Assembly: GCA_018374355.1 (NCBI GenBank)
Contig: JAHAFI010000027.1
Span: 1-43,719, forward strand
Source: Clostridiales bacterium
Lineage (GTDB): Bacteria > Bacillota > Clostridia > Lachnospirales > Lachnospiraceae
Reading direction: 5' to 3'
Length of the DNA stretch: 43,719 nucleotides
Positions 9,032 through 17,005 of the stretch are shown here, piece after piece (positions within the stretch are counted from its first letter, which is position 1; every line of letters starts with the position of its first letter). The translations under genes and the position numbers were made by a program. The notes below the pieces were generated by a model, which worked only from the letters and a program-made list of their open reading frames with translations, made no database searches and was not told the DNA's origin.

Positions 9032-10837
9032 TTAACCATGATTCTGGGCTTCAATTTTTTCCGCCAGATCATTCAAATATACCCAGCGGTCCATTTTTTC
9101 CTCCAGTTCGGCCTCTGCGGTTTCTTTTTCCTTCATAAGCTGGGCCAGTTTCCCGGAATTCGTTGCGTTTTCCAGCATTTCCTGATCCAGCGTTTCGATT
9201 TTTTCTTCCAGAGAGGCGATGTCCTCATCGATGGTCTCGAATTCCCTCTGTTCTTTGAAGGAAAATTTCAGTTTGGCCGTGCGGTTCTGCTTCCAGTCTT
9301 TAGAAGCATTTTTTTTCGCAGAAGCATCCTTACCGGAAGGGGGTACAGTTTCTGCGGCAAGAGCCGCTCTTTTCTGTTTTGCTTCCAGATAATCTGTATA
9401 GCCGCCCTCATACTGCTGAAGATGGCCGTTTCCGTCAAATTCGAAAATACGGTCCACCACGTTGTCCAGAAAATACCGGTCATGGGATACCACAATGACG
9501 ATACCGGAGAAAGAATTCAGGAAATCTTCCAGAATGGTCAGGGTGGGGATATCCACATTGTTGGAGGGCTCATCCAGAATATAGACATTGACGCCGCTTA
9601 CAAGGATGGAGAGCAGATACAGTCTTCGTTTTTCCCCGCCGGAAAGCTTGGAAATCGGTGTATACTGCATATCCGGAGTAAAGAGGAAGCGTTCCAGCAT
9701 CTGGGAAGCGCTGATTCTGCCGTCTCGGGTCTGGACGTATTCCGCAATATCCTTGACATAGTCTATGACTCTCTGATCGGTGTCCATATCCGGCTCTTCC
9801 TGCGCCAGATAACCGATCTTGATTGTTTCACCGATTTCCATATGTCCGGAGTCGGGCTGGATCAATCCGGCAATGATCTTCAAAAGCGTGGATTTTCCGC
9901 AGCCGTTGGGACCGATAATCCCCAGCCGCTGGTTTCTCAAAACGGTGTAGGTGAAATCTTCCACCATGTTCTTTTCTCCGTAGGCTTTGCTGATCTGATG
10001 GAGCTCAATGGTTTTTTTACCCATTCGGGTTTCCACAGCGTCCATCTCTACGGTTTGATCCTGTACCGGAGCTTTACCGCTTTTTAAGGTTTCCAGCCGT
10101 TCCAGTCTGGCCTTCTGCTTGGTAGTTCTTGCCCGGCATCCTCTTTTGGCCCATTCCAGTTCCATACGGAGAACGCTTTGCCGTTTTCTCTCGGAGGCAA
10201 GCTCCATTTCCTCCCGTTCGGCTTTTAATTCCAGAAATTTGGAGTAGTTGGCTTCGTAGCTGTACATATTTCCACGGCTGATTTCCAGAATCCGGTTGGA
10301 GACTTTATCAAGAAAATAGCGGTCATGGGTGACCATCAAAATGACGCCCCTGTAATTTTTCAGATAGTCTTCCAGCCATGAAATCATTTCCTCATCCAGA
10401 TGGTTTGTCGGCTCGTCCAGAAGGAGGAGGTCGAAATCGGAGGCAAGGACTTTCGCCATAGCCACTTTTCGCTTTTGGCCTCCGGAGAGATGGTCTATGG
10501 GAAGTTCGTATTCGGTAATGCCAAGCTTAGTCAGATTGCTTTGAACCAGCCAATCGGTATCGGGGTTTCCATCCAGAGCAAAGGACTGAATGGTTGCGTC
10601 CTTTGGAAAGTCCGGGTTCTGGGGAAGATAGGCAATCCGCAGCCCGTTTTGGCGGATGATCTGTCCCTGATCGGGCTTTTCAAGACCGGCCACGATACGG
10701 AGCAGTGTGGTTTTTCCCGTACCGTTGATACCGATGATGCCGATTTTGTCTCCTTCTTGGATGCCGAAGGAGGCGTCGTTGAAAATGGTTTTTTCTCCGA
10801 AAATTTTTGTGATGTGTTCTATGTTTAATATGTTCAT
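9032..10837 (-). CDS. ABC-F family ATPase (Uup/EttA-like ribosome-associated protein)
   Basis: A 601-residue protein with two ABC cassettes and no membrane segment. Cassette 1 has Walker A G-I-N-G-T-G-K-T (36-43), signature L-S-G-G-Q and Walker B L-L-D-E-P-T-N-H-L-D; cassette 2 has G-P-N-G-C-G-K-S, L-S-G-G-E and I-L-D-E-P-S-N-N-V-D. A linker rich in Arg/Lys joins them, and a Glu/Lys coiled coil ends the protein, as in Uup-like members. ABC-F proteins bind the ribosome E site or act on translation; some protect against antibiotics, but a resistance role cannot be read here. The start at 10837 follows AAAGGAG by 7 bases; a longer frame to 10903 has no ribosome site. Confidence 0.9.
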   Translation of the reverse strand: MNILNIEHITKIFGEKTIFNDASFGIQEGDKIGIIGINGTGKTTLLRIVAGLEKPDQGQIIRQNGLRIAYLPQNPDFPKDATIQSFALDGNPDTDWLVQSNLTKLGITEYELPIDHLSGGQKRKVAMAKVLASDFDLLLLDEPTNHLDEEMISWLEDYLKNYRGVILMVTHDRYFLDKVSNRILEISRGNMYSYEANYSKFLELKAEREEMELASERKRQSVLRMELEWAKRGCRARTTKQKARLERLETLKSGKAPVQDQTVEMDAVETRMGKKTIELHQISKAYGEKNMVEDFTYTVLRNQRLGIIGPNGCGKSTLLKIIAGLIQPDSGHMEIGETIKIGYLAQEEPDMDTDQRVIDYVKDIAEYVQTRDGRISASQMLERFLFTPDMQYTPISKLSGGEKRRLYLLSILVSGVNVYILDEPSNNVDIPTLTILEDFLNSFSGIVIVVSHDRYFLDNVVDRIFEFDGNGHLQQYEGGYTDYLEAKQKRAALAAETVPPSGKDASAKKNASKDWKQNRTAKLKFSFKEQREFETIDEDIASLEEKIETLDQEMLENATNSGKLAQLMKEKETAEAELEEKMDRWVYLNDLAEKIEAQNHG

Positions 10838-10874
10838 GGGGGACTCCTTTGGGTAGTTGGTTTGGTCGTTATTG

Positions 10875-10903
10875 ATTATAGCGGAAATGGGGGTGGGGTG
10901 CAA
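10875..10903 (-). promoter_or_regulatory. SigA-type promoter for the ABC-F gene
   Basis: On the minus strand TTGCAC (10903-10898) and a perfect TATAAT (10880-10875) are 17 bases apart, about 38 bases before the ATG. It lies downstream of the structured element at 10927-11194, so that element is not part of the ABC-F leader made from this promoter. Confidence 0.75.
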
Positions 10904-10926
10904 GTGGGGAAATTTGTGGGGAAACT

Positions 10927-11194
10927 GTGGCGGCGCAAAGGGAGCGGTGGGCGGGATGACTGACAGCAGAGGATTTTGGATGCACTACGCGCCCGGAGAC
11001 AGCAGCTTTGGGGCACCGATGCAATTCAGTACAAAAATCTGAAGGATTTTTGCACTTCAGTGCATCTGGCAGGCAGGCTTTGTGAGCCTGCCTGCCTCCC
11101 CAAATCTCCTGCCCCCGGACACTTACTGCTTCCGAAAATCCTCTGCCATGTCAGTCATCCCGCCCACCGCTCCCTTTGCTGGATACGTGTTTCC
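10927..11194 (-). ncRNA. Structured repeat element, copy 1 (candidate non-coding RNA)
   Basis: A near-palindromic 245-base core (10935-11179) with conserved 8-base and 15-base flanks. Pairing: 31 perfect bp (10935-10965 with 11149-11179), a 2-base bulge, 12 bp (10966-10977 with 11135-11146), a 1-base bulge, then a 36-position stem (10978-11013 with 11098-11133). It ends in a three-way junction. Hairpin B has a 6-bp stem, a 4x4 internal loop, a 12-bp stem and a 5-base loop (11018-11066); hairpin A has a perfect 12-bp stem and 5-base loop (11068-11096). Minus-strand junction nucleotides are A, A and GGTG. It is placed on the minus strand because its A-C mispairs become G-U there. No promoter or terminator of its own is certain. 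It resembles copy 2 at 25569 in architecture, not in stem sequence. Confidence 0.7.
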
Positions 11195-11396
11195 TTGCGG
11201 GAGGGATGCTGGGTTCGACGGGGGGAAAAGGGGGAGGTTTGGAATGATGGGGTTTATATTTTTTTGGAAATAGTAGCAATTGTATTGGGGGGGGGAATAA
11301 TGAGGGGGGAGGTTGCGGAGTTTTGTGACTTTGTGTTATTCTTTAGTGGGAAAATTGTTGGTTTTTTGGAATGAAAGGGAAAGGTGGGAAAGTGGA
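11195..11396. other. G-rich intergenic stretch without a recognised gene
   Basis: The plus strand is strongly G-rich, with runs such as nine consecutive G at 11288-11296, and poor in C. Short reading frames here have no ribosome site or family resemblance. A weak minus-strand promoter-like pair (TTGCTA and TATAAA, 15-base spacer, near 11249-11275) could serve the adjacent structured element. I see nothing else. Confidence 0.5.
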
Positions 11397-12560
11397 ATGA
11401 ATGGGATAGATTATGCGGGATATCAGGATGAGCTTGTAAGGCTGCGGAGGTATTTTCATATGTGGCCGGAGGTGGCGATGGAAGAGAGGGAGACGGCGGA
11501 GTTTGTGTTTCGGTATTTGGAAGGGCTGGGGCTTCGGCCGGAGATGGTGCCGGAAAATGGTGTGACGGTGATGGTTTGGGCGCCGGAAGGGGTAAGGGAA
11601 TGCTGTAAAACGGTGGCTGTGCGGGCAGAGATGGATGCGCTGCCGGTTCAGGAGGAGGGTGATCAGTTATGGAGGTCTCAGAAGGACGGAATTATGCATG
11701 CATGCGGGCATGATGCAATTCTTGCATCCGGTCTGGGGCTGGCAAAAATTTGTACGGAATATCGGGAAATTCTTCCGGTGAATGTGAAATTTATTTTTCA
11801 GCCGGCAGAGGAGAACGGGCAGGGAACTATGATGATGCTGGATGCGGGGATTATGGAAAATCCCCATGTGGACGATTATGTGATGTTTCATTATGTCAAT
11901 GACGGGCCGATGAGAATGGAACTGCATCGGGGAGCGGCTTCTGCGGCTATTGGTTCCGTGGTTTTGCGGATCAAAGGGAAGGCGGCTCACTGGTGCAGTT
12001 GTGAACAGGGAATCGATTCTATTTACGCTGCGGCAAAAGTACTGGATGTGATTCATGAAATTAATGAGACTTTTGAAGCAGAGGGGCCGTTTGTTCTGGG
12101 AATCGGTATGATGCAGGGAGGTAAGGCGAAAAATATCGTGGCAGAGGAGACCGTTTTGCAGGGGACATTGAGAAGCTGTGATCTGGGGGATTATCAGAAA
12201 CTCAGGCGGATGCTGCTGGAAGGACTCAGCCGGGTGGAAAAGGAAACGGGAACGGTTATTTTGGCGGAGGTTGATGAAGAACCCATTCCTCCGATTGTCA
12301 ATGATGATGAGATGGTGGATCTGGCCTTGAAGGTGGGAGCGGAAGTTTGGGGACAAGACTGCCGGCTGGAAAAACAGATGTTTTTGTCGGGGGACAGCGC
12401 AGCGTATTATTTCCAATATGCAAGAGGGATTTTTATGGTGTTTAATGCAGGAAAAGATGGGGAGAAAAATTATCCGCTTCACAGTTCCAGATTTGATATC
12501 CGTGAGGAGGTTCTCTGGAAATCTGTGGCTACGCTGCATCGTTTTTTGCTGTGCTTGTGA
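11397..12560 (+). CDS. M20 family amidohydrolase / aminoacylase-like metallopeptidase
   Basis: A 387-residue protein of the HipO/AmhX group. It begins with L-R-R-Y-F-H-M-W-P-E-V-A, a slightly altered form of the usual R-x-x-x-H-x-x-P-E opening, and carries the metal site H-A-C-G-H-D, the catalytic P-A-E-E-N-G-Q-G block and a C-terminal L-H-S-S-R-F-D-I. The lid domain lies at about 180-290. The family uses two metal ions to hydrolyse N-acylated amino acids or related amides in the cytoplasm. The ATG at 11397 follows AAGGTGGG by about 9 bases; a start at 11313 would add a hydrophobic tail foreign to the family. Confidence 0.85.
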   Translation: MNGIDYAGYQDELVRLRRYFHMWPEVAMEERETAEFVFRYLEGLGLRPEMVPENGVTVMVWAPEGVRECCKTVAVRAEMDALPVQEEGDQLWRSQKDGIMHACGHDAILASGLGLAKICTEYREILPVNVKFIFQPAEENGQGTMMMLDAGIMENPHVDDYVMFHYVNDGPMRMELHRGAASAAIGSVVLRIKGKAAHWCSCEQGIDSIYAAAKVLDVIHEINETFEAEGPFVLGIGMMQGGKAKNIVAEETVLQGTLRSCDLGDYQKLRRMLLEGLSRVEKETGTVILAEVDEEPIPPIVNDDEMVDLALKVGAEVWGQDCRLEKQMFLSGDSAAYYFQYARGIFMVFNAGKDGEKNYPLHSSRFDIREEVLWKSVATLHRFLLCL

Positions 12561-12640
12561 GGGAAATAGACAGGCGGGAAAATATAAGTGACTGAGAAAT
12601 GTGGAAATAGAGGATAAAGAGTTTACAAAGGGGAATACAA

Positions 12641-13813
12641 ATGAGAAATAGCGGATGGAAAAAGAAGAGCCTGCTGAAAATAGTGGCGGGCGTGTGGATT
12701 TTTGCGGCGGCGGTGGGAGGGTGTGCTTCCCGAAATCAGCCGATAAAGGAGTCTGAACCGGAAGAAAGCCGGGAAGTTTCGGAAGTAGTAAATACTGCGG
12801 TAAAGGAAAAGGCAGATGGGCAATTAAAGGTTCATTTTTTGGATGTGGGGCAGGGGCTTTCTGTTCTGGCGGAATCGCAGGGGCATTTTATGCTCTATGA
12901 CGGAGGAGACCGGGATCAGTCGTCATTTGTGGTCGCGTATCTGAAGGAGCAGGGCGTAGAACAGTTGGATTATGTGTTTGTCTCACATTATGATTCGGAT
13001 CATTTGAGTGGAGTCATCGGCGCTATGGAAGCATTTTCCGTGGGTCGGATCATTGCCCCGGATTATGAGCATGACAGCCGTCTTTATCAGTCCTTTATCC
13101 AAAGAGCGGAAGATATGGGGAAAACTGTGGAGCATCCACAGCGGGGAGAGATGTATCTGCTGGGTTCGGCGTCGGTGACTGTACTGGCTCCGGAAGCAAT
13201 GGGCAGTGATTCCAATGAAAATTCTGTAGTGGTTAAGATTCAGGAGGGGGAAACTTCTTTTCTGCTGACGGGCGATGCAGAGCATAAGAGTGAGGCGGAA
13301 ATGTGCGCCTCCGGTATGGATTTGGAGACAACGGTTCTTTCCCTAGGCCATCACGGTTCTGCGAATTCCACAAGCTGGGAATTTTTACAGGAAACGCTTC
13401 CGGAGTATGCGGTTATTTCCTGCGGAGTGGAGAATCAGTACGGGCATCCGGCGGCGGATGTTATGGAAAAGCTGGAAAGCATGGAAATTCCGGTGTTCCG
13501 GACGGATAAACAGGGAACCGTCATTGCGGCAACGGACGGAGAAGGGATTCAATGGAATGAAGAACCGTGTAATGATTATGCCCCGGGAGACCCGGAGGAT
13601 ATGGGAACTGTTCCGGGAATGGAGACGGATACGGAAACAGGAACAGATGCAGAAATGGATGCAGAAACAGATACGCAGGTATGGTTATCGGCAACGGGAG
13701 AAAAATATCATAACAAGCCGGACTGCGGACGGATGAATCCGGAAAAGGCCAGACAGATATCTTTGGAAGAAGCGCAGAATCAGGGATATGAAGCATGTGA
13801 AAATTGTTATTAG
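12641..13813 (+). CDS. Metallo-beta-lactamase-fold lipoprotein with C-terminal Cys-rich domain
   Basis: A 390-residue secreted protein. A charged N-terminus, hydrophobic stretch and lipobox V-G-G-C (C28) mark a lipoprotein anchored outside the membrane. The core is a ComEC-like MBL domain (about 60-300): H-F-L-D-V-G-Q-G, the metal motif H-Y-D-S-D-H (116-121) and L-G-H-H-G-S (H237/H238). A repetitive Glu/Asp/Thr linker (about 315-345) joins a C-terminal module with Y-H-N-x-x-D-C-G-R-M and E-A-C-E-N-C-Y, three cysteines and a His suited to zinc binding, like the small Ada-type modules seen in extracellular nucleases. The substrate is unknown; a phosphodiester is likely for this subfamily. ComEC-type DNA uptake is not implied, since no channel domain is present. 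Confidence 0.85.
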   Translation: MRNSGWKKKSLLKIVAGVWIFAAAVGGCASRNQPIKESEPEESREVSEVVNTAVKEKADGQLKVHFLDVGQGLSVLAESQGHFMLYDGGDRDQSSFVVAYLKEQGVEQLDYVFVSHYDSDHLSGVIGAMEAFSVGRIIAPDYEHDSRLYQSFIQRAEDMGKTVEHPQRGEMYLLGSASVTVLAPEAMGSDSNENSVVVKIQEGETSFLLTGDAEHKSEAEMCASGMDLETTVLSLGHHGSANSTSWEFLQETLPEYAVISCGVENQYGHPAADVMEKLESMEIPVFRTDKQGTVIAATDGEGIQWNEEPCNDYAPGDPEDMGTVPGMETDTETGTDAEMDAETDTQVWLSATGEKYHNKPDCGRMNPEKARQISLEEAQNQGYEACENCY

Positions 13814-13865
13814 ATGTTCGATGTTGAAAAAAGATATAGGAGCAGCAGATTCAGGATAATAAAAC

Positions 13866-13895
13866 CGCCCATCAGAACAGATGGGCGATTTTATT
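13866..13895. terminator. Bidirectional terminator between convergent genes
   Basis: A perfect 8-bp GC-rich stem (13866-13873 with 13880-13887) and a 6-base loop, with ATTTTATTT on the plus side and GGTTTTATT on the minus side. The minus-strand acyltransferase stop codon (13872-13874) lies inside the stem. Confidence 0.8.
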
Positions 13896-14855
13896 TGTCA
13901 CAACAACAAAGGGTTTTCGGGAAAGCAGCCAAATCAGAAATACACAGAAAAGAATCAGCAAAATACTTTCCAGATTGGTTTCCACAGAGGTCAAAATGGA
14001 AGAGCCGTATTTCAGGCAGCTATAGATGAACCCGTGGAAAATATAAATTGCCATGGTACGTTCACCCAGATAAGAATAAGATTTCTTCTCAGAAGGGAGA
14101 ACCAGCATGAACAGGTAAATCAGCAGGAAAGAAATGCCGTAACAGATGATGCGTATCAGCACTCCTTCCGGATTTCCCATATCTAAATCAGCATAAGAGT
14201 AACGCCCGTAAAATATTTTCGGGGAAAGCTGATCATGGTAGGTATCTGTAAACAGGAAAACCGCGAGAAGCCCCAGTATGGTCAATGCACAGGCATACCC
14301 TTTCCGATTTCGAAAACGGGTCAGCTTAGAACTGTCAAAGCTGAGTCCCGCAAGGAAAAAGGGAAAGAAAAATACAATCCGGGGAATGGACAAAAAGTTG
14401 TCCAGTTGGGTAAAGCCGATGAGCAGTCCTGCAAGGATGGAAAGCGCCAAATGGCCGGGGATTTTCTGAACAATCGGAGCCAGAATCCGCCATGCAAACA
14501 GAGCCATCAGATACCAGAGAGAAAATTTTGGTCTGGCAAAGTAAAATCCGGTTTCTTTGTCCAAGATGTAGGTATATAAAAGGTAATACAGGATTTCATA
14601 AACGAAATAAGGAATTACCAGTCCGGTGATCAGTTTTTTTATGGAAGGAATCTTTTTGGAAAAATATCCCGATATAAAAATGAAAGCCGGCATATGAAAT
14701 GCCACGATTCCCCATTTTAACTCGTAAAGAAAAGGATTCTGGTCGTAACTGGGTTCGATAAAATGTCCGATGACTACAAGAACGATCAATAAAACTTTGT
14801 AGTTATCAAAAAGATATTCCCGCTGATCCGATAAAGGAACTTCTGTCTGCTTCAT
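13872..14855 (-). CDS. Acyltransferase family 3 membrane protein (OatA/fucose-acetylase-like)
   Basis: A 327-residue integral membrane protein with about ten hydrophobic segments. The N-terminus (D-N-Y-K-V-L-L-I-V-L-V-V-I-G-H-F) carries the conserved His of acyltransferase-3 proteins, and A-F-H-M-P-A-F-I-F-I-S-G-Y-F follows in the second segment, both hallmarks of this family. Members O-acetylate cell-surface sugars. The start at 14855 follows GAGGTG by 8 bases; an ATG at 14882 has none. The gene stands alone, divergent from an SGNH hydrolase gene; since acyltransferase-3 and SGNH modules often act together on glycan acetylation, functional pairing is possible but inferred. Confidence 0.85.
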   Translation of the reverse strand: MKQTEVPLSDQREYLFDNYKVLLIVLVVIGHFIEPSYDQNPFLYELKWGIVAFHMPAFIFISGYFSKKIPSIKKLITGLVIPYFVYEILYYLLYTYILDKETGFYFARPKFSLWYLMALFAWRILAPIVQKIPGHLALSILAGLLIGFTQLDNFLSIPRIVFFFPFFLAGLSFDSSKLTRFRNRKGYACALTILGLLAVFLFTDTYHDQLSPKIFYGRYSYADLDMGNPEGVLIRIICYGISFLLIYLFMLVLPSEKKSYSYLGERTMAIYIFHGFIYSCLKYGSSILTSVETNLESILLILFCVFLIWLLSRKPFVVVTNKIAHLF

Positions 14856-14996
14856 AGATGACACCTCATATAAAAATTTCAAATATTTCTTTTTGGAAAT
14901 ACCTGTATTTTACTTTTTATGGGAAGGGATTACAAGATAAAAAACAGAGAAAAAATGATAGGATTTGAAAAAAAATATGAAAAATTGCATAAAAAC

Positions 14997-15025
14997 TGGT
15001 CAACACTACGGAAATCTTCTATAAT
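14997..15025 (+). promoter_or_regulatory. SigA-type promoter for the SGNH hydrolase gene
   Basis: TGGTCA (14997-15002) and a perfect TATAAT (15020-15025) are separated by 17 bases, 63 bases before the ATG. Confidence 0.65.
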
Positions 15026-15030
15026 GAAAA

Positions 15031-15064
15031 TGTAACTGTTCAGGACAGTTTTTTGTCAGTTACA
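15031..15064 (+). promoter_or_regulatory. Leader with two mutually exclusive hairpins
   Basis: Just after the -10 box the transcript can form either an 8-bp stem (15031-15038 with 15057-15064) or a 6-bp stem (15034-15039 with 15045-15050) followed by a TTTTTT run. The two share bases and cannot coexist, a layout seen in attenuators. No known riboswitch is recognised. Confidence 0.4.
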
Positions 15065-15088
15065 TAAAACGGAAAGCGAGCAGAAAAA

Positions 15089-15778
15089 ATGGATCAAAAC
15101 AAAAGAAAAAAACGGATGCAGGCCTTTTTTATGGTAGCAGCAGTTCTGATATTCTGGAATATCATGCAGCAGTCAGATGCCAAAAAAATGATAAGGATTG
15201 CCTGTGTGGGAGACAGCATTACCTTTGGAACGGGGCTTGAAGAGCGGGAACAGAATTGTTATCCGGTCCAGCTTCAGAAAATTCTGGGAACGAAAGAATA
15301 TCGGGTGGGGAATTTCGGAGTGGGCGGCGCAACACTGCAAAAAGAAGGAGATAAACCTTACTGGAAAGAGGCGCGCTACGAACAGAGCCGGGCATATGGG
15401 GCAGATTTTGTAGTATTGATGCTGGGAACGAATGATTCCAAAAGCATCAACTGGAAAGACGAGGCGACTTTTCGGAAGGATTATGAGGAGATGGTGGATT
15501 CTTTTGAAAAACTGGACCCGAAGCCGGAGATGATTTTGGCCACGCCTCCCCAGCTTTATCACAATATATCCCAATTAGATGAAAATCATATGATGCAGAC
15601 AGAAATTATAGAGTTGGAAAGACAGATTATTATGGAAGTGGGTGCAGAGCGGAAAATGAAGGTTTTGGATCTTTATAATCTGACGGAAGGACATCCGGAA
15701 TGGTTTCAGGCTGATGGAGTGCATCCCAATAAAGAAGGGGCAAAGAAGATTGCGGAAGCAGTGGAGAAACAGTTATAA
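15089..15778 (+). CDS. SGNH/GDSL-type esterase, membrane-anchored or secreted
   Basis: A 229-residue protein with a basic N-terminus and one hydrophobic segment (about 12-28), then a complete SGNH fold: block I C-V-G-D-S-I-T-F-G (S43 nucleophile), block II with G-V-G-G-A, block III L-G-T-N-D-S, and block V D-G-V-H-P-N (D209 and H212). These enzymes remove acyl or acetyl groups from carbohydrates or lipids, here probably outside the cell. It has its own promoter and a terminator at 15787. The divergent neighbour is an acyltransferase-3 gene, so both may act on the same surface acetyl groups; this is inferred from context only. Confidence 0.88.
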   Translation: MDQNKRKKRMQAFFMVAAVLIFWNIMQQSDAKKMIRIACVGDSITFGTGLEEREQNCYPVQLQKILGTKEYRVGNFGVGGATLQKEGDKPYWKEARYEQSRAYGADFVVLMLGTNDSKSINWKDEATFRKDYEEMVDSFEKLDPKPEMILATPPQLYHNISQLDENHMMQTEIIELERQIIMEVGAERKMKVLDLYNLTEGHPEWFQADGVHPNKEGAKKIAEAVEKQL

Positions 15779-15786
15779 AAAAGAAG

Positions 15787-15820
15787 GGGAGTCAGCAAAA
15801 AGAAAGCGCTGACTCCCTTT
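15787..15820 (+). terminator. Rho-independent terminator after the SGNH gene
   Basis: A 10-bp perfect stem (15787-15796 with 15808-15817) followed by a short T tract. The convergent SOD-like gene ends at 15850 on the other strand. Confidence 0.8.
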
Positions 15821-15849
15821 CCGGTCTTTTCAGATGGTGGAGGGAAGGG

Positions 15850-16371
15850 TCAATATTCCCGCTGGGGACTGCTGGGGCGGTGTGTCAGCCGTATCTCTCC
15901 GCAGCCGATTTTTTCTCCGGAATTTCCGGAGGGCTGGGTGTGAAAATCATCGGACATTTTGTGCAGGACGAGGGTTCTTCCGGCTATTTCATCGGGATAA
16001 AACCGATCCATATAAAAAATCGAGAATGCCCGGCCGTGATTGGCAAAAATGGGAGGGAGGTCTCCGGCATGGTATGGGTGTTCACATCCGTGAGGATTAA
16101 AATGGGCTTTTGTCTTCCCAAAAGGATCTGTTCCTTCGGGAAGACACTGGCTGCCTTCATGGATATGAAATCCCAGAATCTCATATTGACAGGCTTCTTC
16201 ATCTGACGGGAGGTTTTGGAAATCGGCAGCCACCAAAGTTCCCTCCCAGATGGGATAAAAATAGACGTTTCCTCTGAGCGCGGGATAGTTTTGGTTTCCC
16301 TTCAGATGAGCATAGGCTTCGGGAACCATTTCCATAATTGCGCCCAATGCTTCATATAAGTTCTGTTCCAT
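15850..16371 (-). CDS. Cu/Zn superoxide dismutase-family protein
   Basis: A 173-residue cytoplasm-type (no signal peptide) Cu/Zn SOD-like protein. All metal ligands of the family are visible: H69 and H71 in G-F-H-I-H-E-G, the bridging H90 in H-F-N-P, H98 and H101 in H-P-Y-H, D104 in A-G-D-L and H137 in L-V-L-H. The arginine loop region is G-E-K-I-G-C-G. The enzyme would dismute superoxide to peroxide and oxygen. It starts 2 bases after the cotJC stop and is the fourth gene of the cotJ operon, so it is probably made in the mother cell and placed in or near the spore coat, with CotJC removing the peroxide formed. The location and pairing are inferred. Confidence 0.85.
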   Translation of the reverse strand: MEQNLYEALGAIMEMVPEAYAHLKGNQNYPALRGNVYFYPIWEGTLVAADFQNLPSDEEACQYEILGFHIHEGSQCLPEGTDPFGKTKAHFNPHGCEHPYHAGDLPPIFANHGRAFSIFYMDRFYPDEIAGRTLVLHKMSDDFHTQPSGNSGEKIGCGEIRLTHRPSSPQREY

Positions 16372-16373
16372 GC

Positions 16374-17000
16374 TTAATCACACTGACAGGGGGATTTTGC
16401 GGCAGTATCAAAGCTGGGGTTGAATGCGTAGAAATTTTTTGCGTCCAGCTCTTCCTGTACGGAGCGGAGGGCTTCACCGAATCTCTGGAAATGTACGATT
16501 TCCCTTGCACGCAGGAATTTGATGGGTTCTGCAACCTCCGGCATATTTTTTACCACACGGAGGATGTTGTCGTAGGTAGTTCTGGCTTTCTGTTCCGCAG
16601 CTAAGCTCTCGAACATATCGGAGATGGGATCGCCCTTTGACTGGAACTGGTTGGCGTTCAGGGGAACGCCGCCTGCCGCCTGAGGCCATACGCCGACGGT
16701 GTGGTCTACATAGTAATCGGTGAAACCGGCTGCTTCGATTTCTTCCATGGTGAGATTGGCGGTGAGCTGGTGGACCATGGTGGAGACCATTTCCAGATGG
16801 GCGAGTTCTTCCGTACCTACATCATTCAGCACCGCCATACACATCCGGTTAGGAGCCGCAAATCTTTGAGACAGATACCGGAGGGAGGCTGCGATTTCGC
16901 CATCCGGCCCGCCATACTGACTAATGATCACCTTCGCCACCATAGCATTCGGTTCCGTAATATTCACCGGATACTCTAATCTTTTTTCATATATCCACAT
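16374..17000 (-). CDS. cotJC: Spore coat protein CotJC, manganese catalase family
   Basis: A 208-residue ferritin-like di-manganese catalase. Likely ligands are E35 in P-D-G-E-I-A, E65 and H68 in T-E-E-L-A-H-L-E, a later Glu in S-L-A-A-E-Q-K-A-R and His in R-E-I-V-H-F. The start at 17000 gives the usual M-W-I-Y-E-K opening, follows GGCAGGTG by about 9 bases and lies 5 bases after the cotJB stop; an in-frame start at 17063 would overlap cotJB. The C-terminus ends in a short Cys-rich tail. It forms part of the inner spore coat with CotJA and CotJB and degrades hydrogen peroxide. Confidence 0.95.
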   Translation of the reverse strand: MWIYEKRLEYPVNITEPNAMVAKVIISQYGGPDGEIAASLRYLSQRFAAPNRMCMAVLNDVGTEELAHLEMVSTMVHQLTANLTMEEIEAAGFTDYYVDHTVGVWPQAAGGVPLNANQFQSKGDPISDMFESLAAEQKARTTYDNILRVVKNMPEVAEPIKFLRAREIVHFQRFGEALRSVQEELDAKNFYAFNPSFDTAAKSPCQCD

Positions 17001-17005
17001 ATATA

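Noticed and set aside
8885..10087. A 400-codon plus-strand open frame
   Set aside because: It is antisense to the ABC-F gene, rich in Phe, Cys and His, has no family resemblance and begins inside the terminator hairpin region without a ribosome site.
11018..11066. A hammerhead ribozyme suggested by CTGA and GAA in the internal loop of the structured element
   Set aside because: The required CUGANGA-GAAA core and cleavage-site layout are missing; the loop is a symmetric 4x4 internal loop with possible tandem G-A pairs.
10857..11374. Several short plus-strand frames in the gap before the M20 gene
   Set aside because: They run through the structured element and the G-rich stretch, overlap each other and have no ribosome sites.
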